64,000 nt of DNA from Ophiocordyceps camponoti-saundersi (nom. inval.) (GCA_003339415.1 PDHQ01000059.1:1-64000); one strand, 5' to 3'. Counted from the stretch's first letter, positions 26,162 to 40,600 are shown. The notes: generated by a model not told the origin, from the sequence alone. A program made the numbers and translations.

Positions 26162-29100
26162 CTTTTATAAAGCTACTTTAAATATAAATAAGAGATATTT
26201 AGCGATATTAAGCGAGGCGAGTACCTTATATAGAAACCTTTTATTTTAAAAGATTATTCTAATAATAAGGAGTTAATTATTTATAAAATTTATAAAAATA
26301 TTTATTTAAATAATATACTTAAGTATAATATAGCTAAAATATTAGCAGATTTATATAATAATAATAAATATATTATATTTAAATTATATTATATTAGGAA
26401 ACTATTAGTTAATTTTAATATAAACGTGATTAAATTTATAAAAGTTTTAGATAAATACCTTATAAATATTATAATAAAGAATTTAATTAAATTTTATAAA
26501 ATTACCGGTATTATAAGATATATATAAGTTATAGTATAAAGTTTAAATTATAATATTAATAGTTTATAAGTAATTACTTATAAGGTGCGTAAATTATTAT
26601 TTAATATATATAATATTAATAATAAAATTTATTTTAATTATAATAATATTATTATTAAGTATAATACTCTTATATAATTATTAAATAAACTATATTTATT
26701 TATAATAGTTAATAAATCTAATCTTTAAATTATATCTAATTATAATAAATTTAATAGTTATTCTTTATTTAATCTTTTATATACGGAGTATAGTAATTCT
26801 TTTTATTCCTTTAGAAATACTATAGCTATAGTAAAGCTAGTAAAAAATTCAAATTTACTAGCAGCTTTAATTATAGTAAATTCCTCTACTCTTACTTTAT
26901 CTCCTTTATTTAATACTTAGTAATTAAATAAAAATAAAAAGGAATAGTTTTCTTTAATAAGGAAGTTAAAAAAAGAAGAAGAAGTAAAAAACCCTCTAGG
27001 TTTAGATAATAGTAATTATAGAATTACTTTAAATATAAAAATAGGAAATAACTTAAAATAAGTTAAAAGTGAAATTATTAGAAAAGAAGTAAGTGTTATA
27101 AGTATAAGTAAAGGTATATTAGATAGTAAATACTTAGATAAGGTTATTAAAAGGTTAGGATTAGAATACTCGGATATTAAATCTATAAATAATTTAAAGT
27201 ATAAAATAAATATAGGTAAAATTAGTAAAGAAAATTCTTAAGGGGATAAGTTAGGAAAAATATTTAAAAGTTTTAATTTATTATTATCTTATAGTTTAAA
27301 GTTTATTATATATTATAATATAGAATAAATATTTAAAATTATAAACGGATATTACTTAGTTAATTATATTACTAATACTTATAACTTAATAAAAGAATTT
27401 TATAGAAATATTAAAAGTGTTTAGCTAAAGTATAATTTTTTAGCTAGTAATAACTTAATTATAAAGTTTTAACTTTTATAAATTAAAGTTTAAAATCTTA
27501 ATTTAAGTAAATAAAATATTTATCTTTTAGTTATAAAAAGTATTACTAAAAGAAAAATTATACTACTTTATAAAAATAAATTCTTATCTTCTAACTTTAT
27601 ACTTTTATTTATAGAATTTTATATATATTATAGTTACCTTTTATATAAAAAAGGTAATATTTTTAAATTTAGTTTTTATAATAAATATATTATTAGAGTT
27701 ATAATTATTAAGTTTATAGTTAAATATATTATAACTATTTATAATATTAATTATAAGTTTATAGCTTATATTTTAAACTTTAGTTAAAATAATAAGTTTA
27801 TTAAATATATTTTAAATAATAATAATAAAATATATAAATTACAGATATCTAATATTTATAATAAAATATTAAATAAGATAACTTTTTTATATATAGATAA
27901 ATTTAAATTAGTAAGTTTAAAATATAAAGTAAATATAAAATATTTAACTAGTATTAGTAAAAAATATATATATAAAAATAATATTATAACTATTAATATT
28001 AAATTATATAAGAAAATAATTTATATATTCCTTATATATATAGTTTCTATAATAGTAAATATAAAAAAGTTTATTATTTCTTAAATTTTAAATACTAATA
28101 GGAAATAATTAATATTATAATTAATAATATAATATTACCTAAATATAAAGGATATTAAGTATATACTTATAACTTTTATAAGTTTAATAACGCTTTCTTA
28201 TTTAGAATTATAAATAGTAAGTATAAAGTAAGTAATATACTACTTAAAAATAGTAGATTATTATTCTTTATAGCTATAAGATATAATAAAAATTATAAAA
28301 AAAGATTTAATTTAAAATTTATAAATTTTATAGCTTTATTATTATATTTACTAGCTAGTTTATATAAATTTTATAAAGTAAAAGTATATAAAGACGTATT
28401 CTCTTATAATTTCGTTAATAAATCTAATTTAAATTATATAAGAGAATTATTAAATTATAAGTATTTTCCTTAATTTATAGTTATAGTTATAAAATATATT
28501 AATATAGTAAATTAATATAATAAAGATTAAGATATAAGATTAGAAACTTTAAAATATTAAATTAAAGATTTAATATTATTATATTAAATCCTTTTAAAAA
28601 TAGATAATATTATTTATCTTAATTATAAAGTTAATATAACTAATAAACCTATTATTATATCTTTAGTTATAGTAATACTAAGATTTAATTTTATAGATAA
28701 AAGTTATAAAATACCTAAAACTAGAGGTAGTATAAAGAATACTATTAGAAAAGTATTTTTTAATAATAAAAATAAAATATTTATACTTATAAGGTATAAG
28801 GTATATAGCTATAACTATAATAATTTATATTTTATTATAATATTATAAGACCTACCGGTAAGGGAACTAGTATTTAGCTTAATAAAGAATATAATAAAAA
28901 TATTTAAGTTTATTAAAGTAAAAGTTACTTTTTTAGATAATATTAGAATACTAGTACTTCCTATTAAAATTCTAAGTAAAAGCAGGGAGGTAAAATTAAT
29001 CTTCCTTAAAAGTACTTAAATATAGTAATATTACTTAAAAGAAGTTAAATTAGCTATAAACTATAAATATAAGGTGGAAGTTTTAGAATTATATTTATTT

Positions 29101-29990
29101 AAGCAAGGTAAGGGTATGCTTAAAGATTTTATTAAATATATAGCTATGTTTAAAAATAATTCTACTAGTATAGTTAGAAATATTTATAAATTACTTATAA
29201 ATACTTTTTATAGAAGATTTAGGATAAAAAATAATTATAATATTACTATAATAGTAAGTAATAAAAAATATAAAGAAATTATAAAAAGATATAATATTAT
29301 AAAAGCTTTTAAGTTAAGTAAAGATAGAGTCTTTATTAAATATAGTAAATATTTATTTAAAATAGCTTATAAGTAAAGTAAAATTAATTATAAAGAAGAT
29401 TTAATAAAATTAATATATAATAATTTTATAAATAACTTAACTCTTATTATTATAGCTATAGTATTATAAGATAGAATTTTAATATACCTTTAAATACTTA
29501 ATTTTATATATACTAGTACGGATTTTATTTTCTTACTAAATAAATTACCTAATAATATTATTAGAAAAGAGATTAGTAAATTTAAATAAGAGTATAGTAA
29601 ATTAATTTATAAAGGTATTTTTATCTCCCCTAAGCTTTCTTATTTAAGTATATTAGAAGGGGAAATTAAAAAAACTAAAAGTATTTTATTAGAAGTAAGT
29701 AAATTTAATTACTATAAACTATTAAAAGGAGGATCTCTTAATATAGAAGAAGAAAGATAAATATATAATCTAAAAGATAAAAGTATAATAATTATTAAAC
29801 AAAGTATAAATATTAGCGGGGTATATAATAAATATAATAAGTTATTTTTAAAAAGGAAATAAGTTAATATATTACCCCTAGTTATTAATAAAAAGTTTAA
29901 AATAATTTATTTAAATTTAGTATTTCTATTATTTACTATTATAGATATTATATATATAAATAGATTGTTATTAGTTATTAAGGTTTAAAT
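26162..29990 (+). pseudogene. Protein-primed family-B DNA polymerase relic (linear mitochondrial plasmid type)
   Basis: One long reading register with scattered stops runs through this region. Exo I reads TINIKLYKK near 27989 (expected D-I-E-T), exo II YNFYKFN near 28165 (expected H-N-x3-F-D), motif A YSYNYNNLY near 28804 (expected Y-x-x-D-x-N-S-L-Y-P), motif B KLLINTFYRRF near 29190 (expected K-x3-N-x-x-Y-G-R-F-G) and motif C TSTDFIF near 29512 (expected D-T-D). The changes are mostly those expected from G-to-A or C-to-T. The register shifts once, between exo I and exo II (about 28020-28160). A part of 100 codons (29074-29376) is still open and contains unusually many TpG. The start is uncertain. 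The gene converges on the RNA polymerase relic, as I recall for linear plasmids such as kalilo and maranhar. It would have copied the plasmid from a terminal protein; it is now dead. Confidence 0.8.
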
Positions 29991-30213
29991 AGCTTTTTAT
30001 TAATTTTATAAATTTTTTTTATCCTATTCTATATTTTATAGTACCCTCCTTTATATATAATAAAATAATAATAAAAACTACTACTATTAAGGCGAATATA
30101 ATAGTAATAGTTTTTATTAATATTATAAGTTTCTATAATTAAAAGGTAGTAAAATAAATTTTATTAATTTATATTAATTTAAATATTTTTCTATTATAAA
30201 TTATTATAAATTA

Positions 30214-30364
30214 TTATATTATATTATATTATATTATATTATATTATATTATATTATATTATATTATATTATATTATATTATATTATATTATATTATATT
30301 ATATTATATTATATTATATTATATTATATTATATTATATTATATTATATTATATTATATTATAT
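30214..30364. repeat. Pentanucleotide array (ATATT)n
   Basis: About 150 bases of near-perfect five-base repeat (ATATT) between the 3' ends of the two convergent polymerase relics. The array is very uniform although the surroundings are mutated. It contains no CpA or TpG, so RIP could not alter it. Confidence 0.9.
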
Positions 30365-30449
30365 CTTACTAACGCTTTAACTAAACTTTATAATAATTAA
30401 TTACTTATATTATAATTAAGTAGTAAATGTTAATAAGTATAATAATACT

Positions 30450-33400
30450 TTATTAATTTTTAAATTATTATTATATAAGTTTATTTATAATATAAATATT
30501 AATATTACTTTTATTTATAACTTTATTACTTATAATATTATAATATAATTTAATACTATTTAAAATATAATTATAAAATTTATTTATATATTATTTATCT
30601 AAATATATAATAATAAAAGTTTTCTTTACTATAACTAATAATATTTCTATATAGTTTATATAAGTACTAAAGTAATTATAAATTATTATAATATTAAAAT
30701 TATAACTATACTTTGTTTTATTAATAATTAAAACTATATATACGGTATTAAATAAGTAAATAAAATTAAGTATAAAAGTATTTTCTTATTTTACTTAATT
30801 AATAATATAATTTCTTATAAAATCTATTAATAGTTTTTATAATATTATCTTTTTAAGTTTTAATCCTCTAATCGCTATTATAATATTATACGTTATAAAA
30901 CTTATATATTTCTAAGTTAAAACTAACCTTAAAAGAGTAATTTATTATATAGGTAAGTTTAATTTATTTATTATATTTATAATATTATTAAACTAATTTA
31001 TAAAATTTTTTCACACTTTATATAATTTAAATAGTATATTATATATTATTTTACTTAATACTTTTAAATCTTTAATAGTTAATATAAAATCCTCTTTTAA
31101 ACCTCTATTTTTAGCTTTATATATATAATACTTATTAACTAACCCTGCTTTATAAAAGTGTTCTAAAAGTAATTAATTTAATATTCCTTTATTTATAATA
31201 TTATAAGTTATAGTTATTATTCCTCTTTTAATTAGTTTTCTAATTATCTTTAAATATTGTAAGTTTAAATATAAAGAATCTTTTACTATTAATAATTTAA
31301 ACTTTTCTTTAATATTTAATAGTAAATTACTATAAACATCTTTAAGCTTATTATATAAAAAAGTTTTAGCTATATTAACTCTTTAAGCTAAATATATATT
31401 ACTTATTATATTACTTAAATACTAAATACTATTATAAGTTATATTTAATAAATTAAGTATTCTATAAATAAATTATTTTAAGTTATTTATATACTTTTTA
31501 AGTTTTAAAGTATAAGCTAAAAATATTAATAGTTCCTTAGCTTTTTATTATAAATTATTTTCTAAACTCTCTATAATTTTATCTATATTACTACTTACTT
31601 AACTTAATTTATAATATTTAGATTTTTTATCTAAACTATATATATTAGCAAGATAGATTTTTAAAGAATTAATACTATACTTATTTAACACTTTACTATT
31701 CTTAAATAAAAAAAGAGCTTTAGCTAATTTACCCCCTTATATGTTTAAACTTATTAATAAAGTATATATTTTACCTTTTTAATTAATAAAGCTAGTTAAA
31801 TATATTTTATTATAATTATATATTAATAAAGTAATATTTAATATAAAGATTTTATATAAATGTTTACTATTATAAAAAGTAATAAGGTAACTATTAATAT
31901 AGTTTTTATCTTTATAGTATTTTACTAACTTTTTTATATTTTTATAATAGTTTAAAAGTATAAGTTATTTTCTATTACTTTTATAATATACTTTACTATA
32001 AGTAATATCGAATAGATTTCTATTTATTATAAATTTTATAAAAGCTATTTTATTTAGTATATTAATAATATCTTTAATATATTTTATACACTTTCCTTTT
32101 AAATTTTTAATACTAAGCGAAGCTAAGCTTTTTAATTTATATTTATAATTAGTTAATATATTACTATACTTTATTATCTCTCCGCTTTTATTAATTTTTT
32201 AAGGAAGTAAGTTAATAATTATTAATAATTTATTTATATTAAGTAATATAATATAATTTATAAAATACTTTAAATCTAATTTAAGTAAAATAATACGCTT
32301 ATATAAATCTTTTTTAATACTTACTTTTCTTATTTTAAAAAAAATTAAATTTTTTACTTAAAAATATATAAAGTTACACCTTAAAGTTATAATCTCCTCT
32401 TTACTTAAAAAAAATTATTATCTTTTATATAATTTACTAATTTATAATCTAACTTAAGTATTAATATTTTATTTTTTATATAATTATTATAATAATATAA
32501 GGCTGCTTATAATAATAATATATTACTTATATAACTTTTATATATTTTATAAACTCCGCGCTTATAGCGACGCTAATATAAACTTCTTATTCTTATATTA
32601 TAAGCAGACTCCGCTCCCTCTATTACCTTATAATAATAGCTAGCCGCGCTTAAAGTAACTCTAAGGGGGAGGGCAACGCTATATAAATTAATTATAACCG
32701 CGAAAATCTTTTACTTAAAATATAGCTTTACTTTAAATTATAATAATCTTAAACTTAAAAGTTTATTAAATTATAATAATCTTAAACTTAAAAGTTTATT
32801 ATATTTATTACCTTATTAGAAGCTAAAGTAAATATTAATAAAATTATTTTAGGAGATATTTTTATTTTTATATAAGTAATTATCGAATAAATAGCGGAGT
32901 CTAAAAAGGTTTAAGGAGGTGCCCCCTTTACTTTAACTTTATTAGTTAATAGTATTTTCTTAGCTATTATAATTATAGTTTCCTCTTTTTTTATAGCTTT
33001 AGGGGGAGTAGAACTTTTTTAATATAAGTTATAATTATAGCTAAAACGCTAAAAAAAACTATTAAAAAGTAAATTCTTAAGTAATATAAGTAATAGCTTA
33101 TAATTTATTTTAATTTTATAGCTACTTTACTTTAAGTTTAAGGCCTTAAGGCGATTATAATAAATATTAACTATAAACTCCGCGAGTAAAGCTAAGCTTT
33201 TATAATAAGGAAACTACCTAGTAGTAATATTATAATAATATTCTAAAATATTATTTATAAGCTTTAGTCTAATTTAAAATAGCTTTATATTATTTTTAGA
33301 AAAAAAATATATTTAACTAGCGGAGGTTATACTTTTATTATAAAAGGGGTGCTAGCGCGGGCCTTATAATAAAGCGGTAACGAAGCTTTTTATAAAAAGA

Positions 33401-35400
33401 TTAAATTATTAAATAAGGTTTTAATAATATAATTATATATAAAAAGATATTATTTTAAAATTTAATAAAGCTTTTTAATAGTTATTATTAATAGTATAGT
33501 AAATATAAACTAAATTTATTATAAAGGTATAATAATATAAGTAGAGATTTTTAACGTTAACTTATATATATTAAAAGTTTAACTTTAGTAATATTTTAAA
33601 TATTACTAACTTAGATATATTATTAAATATTATATAATAAAGCTATAATATAGTAAATACTTTACTACTTTATATATAAAAAGTAAGTTTACTTATTTTA
33701 TAGCTTATAAAAAAAACTATATTATTATTTTTTTTATTAAAAGTTTTACTTTAAGTAAAGTTAACTTTCCCTTAAAATAAAAGCGGTATAGGACTAGGTA
33801 AAGGACGCGTATATTACCTAATCTTAAAAGTTTATAAATAAAAACTTTATATATATTACCCCTCCTTCTCCTTCTCTAGCGCTAACTAAAAACTAATAGT
33901 AGCTAGGGCGGAAATATTAGAAAGCGAATATAATAATACCTCCTCCTTTAACCTTAACTTTATACTTATTCGTAGCTTTATTATAATAATCTAGCTATTT
34001 TTCGTAATTAGCTATTATAAAGTTTATTATAAAATAATAAAACTTTTATATATTCTTAAGCTACGCTAATAAAGCTTTAATAGATTAGATTATTAAAGCT
34101 ATTTTAATTAAATATAAGGATTTAGTTTATAGCGATAATAATAGCTAAGAGGATAAGTAAGCTATATAAACTTTATACTAAACTTAGTTTACGCGTATTC
34201 TTATTATCGCGGAGTTTACTTTAGGGGAAATATAAGCTTTTAAATTATTAGTTAATACCTAACTTATTAAATATAAAAAATACTAGGTATAAGCGGGGTC
34301 TAACTTAAAGCTAAGGTAACGCTTAAAGGGAGGGTTTTACTCTAGGTTCTCTAGTTTTTCCCCTTTTTAAAATATATATAAAATAGTTCTAAGCTATATA
34401 AAGTATATTAGTATATAATTTATTATTATTATTATTATTATATTACTTATATTATAAAATAGTTTAGTTATAGGTTAATTTTCTATCTTTTTATATTTAA
34501 TAATAAGTAGTATACATTTTAATAAAATTACTAATAAGATTAAACTTTTTTCTAAATTTTTAATAATATTAAAATAAGGTTTATATTTACTAAAAGCTTT
34601 AATAGTAAAATATTTATTAAAATCCTCCTTTAATTTATTTAATTATTTAACTATAACTTGAATACTAAACTTATTTAAATCTAATCCTTTTTTAGAAATT
34701 AATTTATTAATTTTAATTTTACTATATTATTTAAGTTTATTTTTAATAGCTATTTATTTTTTATTACTATCTACTTTTAAGTTTAATATTTATTATATAG
34801 CTAAATACCTAGGAGAAGATACTTTTAAATACTTATTTATTATAAACTTATCTTTTAAAGAAAAATACCTTTTTATTTATTTAACTTTAGATTTTAATCC
34901 TTTTAACTTAGTTAATTAAGTTATAAAAATAAATAGTTTAGTTAAACCTCCCCTTCCTAAATTTTTTCTTTTATATTCGCTTCTTACTAATACTATATTT
35001 TTATAAAACTCTATAAACTTATCTATAATTAGATTTTTATTAATAGAAAAAATATATTTACCTAATTTATTATAAATATTATTTATATATATTTTAGAAT
35101 TTTTAAGGTATTTATTTTTAAAGTAGTTTATAAACATATTATAATAGCCCTTATACTTAAAATTAGAGTTTAATATATTTAACCTTAAAATATAATTTAA
35201 GAATTTAAGGTTATACTTATCTAAGTATAAAATATAATTCTCTTTTTTAATATCTAATAAATGTTTATTATTATTATTAGTTTATAAAAATAAATAATAC
35301 TTAATTTTATAAAATTTAGATAAGTTTAAATTATTTAGTATACTAGTTAAATCTTTCTTAAACTTTAACTTTTTATCTTAATATATAAATAAAATAATAT
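30450..35400 (-). pseudogene. Phage-type single-subunit RNA polymerase relic (linear plasmid type), split by R2
   Basis: Minus-strand relic in two parts: 34453-35400 (N-terminal) and 30450-32532 (catalytic), joined across an R2 insertion. Readable pieces in order are KLAKALFLFKNSKVLNKYS and LANIYSLDKKS, then LLNITYNSI followed by YLSNIISNIYLA (expected D-x-T-C-N-G-x-Q-H-L), LLLEHFYKAGLVNKYYIY, KLNLPI, and a final FILNFIYLFN (expected P-N-F-I-H-S-L-D) and IIYNYFSTY (expected I-H-D-C-F). Catalytic Asp and His read as Asn and Tyr, consistent with G-to-A and C-to-T. The 73-codon open piece at 34916-35137 is part of this frame, not a separate gene. Some stops stand where tryptophan is expected. 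Family assignment is strong; exact ends are not fixed. Confidence 0.78.
32533..34440 (+). mobile_element. R2 element, full length, inserted in the RNA polymerase relic
   Basis: Flanked by a perfect 12-bp duplication TATTACTTATAT at 32521-32532 and 34441-34452. It includes a private 33-bp tandem duplication (32735-32767 and 32768-32800), which accounts for its extra length. It ends with the GGTTTTAC / TTTTTCCCC block and a (TTA)n tail. It shows that the plasmid copy was nuclear before this R2 moved. Confidence 0.88.
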
Positions 35401-35420
35401 AATAATCTTAACTATTTTTA

Positions 35421-36770
<1,350 letters not shown>

Positions 36771-37095
36771 TATTACGCGCTAGCACTTATAAGGATTTAC
36801 CTTAAATATTTTATAATAGTTTTTAAAGATTTCTAATTATAGTTATATAACTTATAGAAACCTTATTATAAAATTACTTAAAAAGAACCTTAAGAGAAAT
36901 TATTAGAAAATATAATTACTTCTCTATTAGGATTTTACTATACCTTCTCTTATTTTTACTAATATATACTTTTATATATTTTACTAAAATTTTACTTATA
37001 AGAGTTTTTTTTCTTTTTTTTCCTTTCTCCTTAGCTTAAAATCTTTATTTATAATACTAATAGTATTATTTATCTAATATATCCTAGCTATAATA
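36771..37095 (+). repeat. 5' LTR of gypsy element
   Basis: 325 bp. It matches the 3' LTR and the inverted LTR at 13023-13347. A pyrimidine-rich stretch (TTTCTTTTTTTCCTTTCTCC) lies near its 3' end, where fungal LTR transcription often ends. A primer-binding site could not be identified in the mutated bases after 37095. Confidence 0.85.
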
Positions 37096-37419
37096 TTATT
37101 CTAAGCTTACTTTTTACTAGCAAGTAATAAATATATATTAAATTCTTATATCCTTATATAAAATAGAAAAAAAACTTATATATAATTAAGACTTAAACTA
37201 TAACTAGCTTTTAAATATATATCTAGAGCCTTTAACTAAACTTTTAGGCGATTAAGGAGACTTATTTTAAAAACGCTTAACTTTATAATAAAATAAAGTT
37301 TTAGCGAAAACTAAACTAAGATTATAGCTATCTTTTTATAAAATATAGCTAATATAACTATATTATATTAATTATATAAAAAGATAATATAATTATAAGC
37401 GTAAATTATAAAACTCTAA

Positions 37420-38510
37420 AGTTAGTTAATTTAGAAAAACTAAAACTTAGATATAAAAAAACTTATTAAGAAATATTAACTATATTTAAGATTAATATAA
37501 AAGTATTTATCCTAATTAGAAAGGCCGCTTAAGATACTTTTACGCTAATTAACCTAATAAGATAGCTAAGCCTCTTTTACTTAAATATTATAAAAGTTTA
37601 TTATAAAAAGGTAAGTAAGTTTTTAGGTAAAAAAGAGGACTTTAATATTTTCCTTATAAACTTAAAAGATAAGATAAGGTTTAATAAAATAATTTTCTAT
37701 AATAAATAAGATTAAATAAGTATTTTATTCTATACCTTAAAAGGGAAAGCTTATAAACTATTAGAAACTTAATATAACTTAGAGAAATGCCCTTTTTTAA
37801 ATTAGCTAAGATAGTTTAGTATTTAGAGTCCGCTTCTAAAAATCCGAATAAATTTATAAAAGCTATAAACTAGCTTTATAAACTAAACTTCTCCCTAACT
37901 AGTAAATAGGAAATCTAAGAGTTTCTTATAAAGTTTAACTATCTTATAGCTAAGACTTAAGTTCCCTTAGCTTAGATTAAGTATATATTTTAGAATTATT
38001 TACCCGCTAACCTTAATTTAAGCTTTCTTATAAAAGCTAAAAACTTATATATAATATATAAGGAATTTTATAAATATATAAAAAACGATATATTTTACTA
38101 AAAGAAGGAGTTTACTTATAAAAAAGCTATATAAAAAGCTTACTAAGGTAATAAAGTAACGCTAGTAATATAAAAAAAACTATAATTATAACTTAATACT
38201 AAAAAGGCTAGCCCCTAAGTAAAGATAAGAAGAAAGTTTATTAGGAAAATAATACTTATTTTATTTATAGAAAGAAAAGCTATATAGCTAAGGACTACCC
38301 TAATTAATAAAAAATAAAAAGAGTTTATAAAATTTAAACGCCTCCGCCTAATTCTATTTAATTAAATAACTTTATTTTAGGAAAAGAGTAAAACTATTAT
38401 AAAGCTTTTTAATAATTTTAAGAATATTATATATAAAATAAAAGGTAAAAGAGTTATTTACTATTAATAATTAAGTTTAAGTTAATAATATTACTTTTTA
38501 TACCTTTATT
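37420..38510 (+). pseudogene. Gypsy gag relic, uninterrupted (copy 2)
   Basis: Same gag as at 6190-9134 but without insertions, which allowed the R2 target sites there to be confirmed. The zinc-knuckle segment lies near 38250-38300, with the cysteine and histidine positions changed. It would have encoded the capsid/nucleocapsid protein. Stops occur throughout. Confidence 0.65.
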
Positions 38511-39889
38511 TTATATAATATTAAAGTAAACGCTTATTTTTTAATTAGTTTTTATTTTATAAAATAAGTAGTAAAGCGCTTAAGCGCTAAGCTTATTTCT
38601 ATTTATCCTATCCCTTTTATTAATTTCTAAAACTATTAAGCTAGCTTAGTTTATAAGTATTTAATTATTATTTTAATAATTAATAAATAGTATTTTTATA
38701 AGAAATTTACTAGGTAACTAACTATACTTAAGATTTTTTTATTAGCTTACTTTAGATAGCTAAGAAAAGGTTACTACTTAATTATATAGCTTAGAAGCTA
38801 GTTTAGCTAGATAACTTACCCGCCCTTACTAAGTACTCGCTCTTAATCCTATTATCCGAGAAGCCCTTTTTTATTAGAAATCTAGATCCGGCTATTTAAG
38901 CAGATACTAAACGCCGGAACCGCCTTTTTTATTAAAATAAATATAAATATTATATTTTTTAATATTTATAAAAAAGAAAAGACTTTATATAGCTTACGAA
39001 GGAAAAAAAGCTAGCTTAAACCTTAACCTAAACTAACTAGGAAGCTAATAATATAAGTAAAAATACTTTAAAAAAGTAGCTTATTTATTAAATATAATAA
39101 TACCCTTATTATATATAATAAAAAAAGATAACCTTGCTAATACTTATAGTTCTTATAAAATTAAAATATAACCTTAACTTAATTATAATTATAAAATTAA
39201 GCTTAGCTAGCTATATATATATAAGATAAGAAATCCTATTCCCTTAAAAAAAGAAACTTAAGTATATTACTTATATATATATATATAATATAATTCCTTT
39301 AGCTTTTATATATCTTAAAAGATTTTTTAGTAAAAAGAAAGCTTATACGTTTATTAGTTTATAACTTAGCTATAATATTACCTTAAAACTTAAAAAGCTT
39401 TTAAATCTAATAAAATTTTCTTTTTATAAAACGCTTATAAAATACCTATTTTTAAAAAAGAAGATTATTAACTATTTACTTAAGATTAGGTTTATTAAGC
39501 TAAATATTAATCTTTACGCTACCTCTATTCTTTTCGCGCTAAAGCTATATTTAATAGCTTAGCGTTTTTATATTAACTATTAATAAATAAATATTTACTT
39601 AAAAAGTTAAATCTTACTTACTCCCTTTTTAGAAAGTATAGTATTTAGCTATTAGGAGGCGAAATAGTTTTTAAAAATTAATATTATTTAAGTATTTTAC
39701 TATCTCTATTTTAACCTTAACTTTAAATACCTTATAGCTTTCTATATAAAGTTTAGTATATTTTACTAGCTTATTCTCTTATTTAGCTTTAAGGTAAAGT
39801 TTACTTAATTTTAAAATTTTATTAATACTTAATTTTATAATCTCCTTAACCGCTATATAGATATATACGCTAATAATATATTAATTTAC

Positions 39890-40600
39890 TTAAATAGCGA
39901 AAAAAAAGAATATTAAGAGAAATATTAAAAAATAATCTAGCGCTTATATTAAGAGAACTTATAAGAAGATATTTAAAAATTAAGGTTAAATATTATAAAA
40001 ATTAATTACTTTAATATAATATTATACGCGGGCTAAGGAATAAATATAAATCCTTATAAGGTATAAGTAATTTAAAATTAAAAGTTTAAGGATTTTTAAA
40101 ATTATAAAGCTATTTATTTATTTATAAGATTTTATAACTTTATTTAAATTTTCTATAATTATACTAATACCGCCGCTAAGCCCTTAAACTATTTTTTAAA
40201 GAAAGATATTACTTTTAAACTCGGATTAGAATAAAAAGAAGCTTTTAATAAAATAAAAAAGTTAGCTATATAAGCCTTAGTACTTACTTTCTTCCACTTA
40301 AAACTCCTCTAAGTTATAATATAAAGTATAAGTAATCTAAAATTAAAAGTTTAAGGATCTTTAAAATTATAAAGCTAGCTATTTATTTATAAGACTTTAT
40401 AACTTTATCCGGATTTTTTACTATTATATTAGTACCGCTGCTAAGCCCTTAAACCGTCTCTTAAAAAAAGATATCGCTTTTAAACTTTAACTAGAATAGA
40501 AGGAAGCCTTTAATAAGATAAAGGAGTTAGCTATATAAGCCTCGGTGCTTGCTTTTTTCCGCCTAAAACTCCTAACCCGACTTAAGACTAACGCCTCTCG
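39890..40600 (+). pseudogene. Gypsy RT/RNase H relic with a 265-bp tandem duplication
   Basis: Near 40170-40270 translation reads LNYFLKKDITFKLGLE then KEAFNKIKKLA, the connection between reverse transcriptase and RNase H in Ty3/gypsy pol. The unit starting GTATAAGTAA at 40061 is repeated from 40326 (period 265) to about 40590, with C/T and G/A differences between units. The duplication would have broken the protein even before the point changes. Confidence 0.65.

Noticed and set aside
29074..29376. 100-codon open frame as a separate small gene
   Set aside because: Motifs on both sides continue in the same register (motif A at 28804, motif C at 29512). It is a surviving piece of the DNA polymerase relic.
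34916..35137. 73-codon minus-strand open frame as a separate gene
   Set aside because: The frame stays open upstream past 35270 and continues downstream with stops into RNA polymerase-like sequence, so it is the N-terminal part of that relic.
25656..35420. Terminal inverted repeats of the integrated plasmid
   Set aside because: Expected for linear plasmids, but no convincing match between the two edges was found by eye in this very AT-rich DNA.
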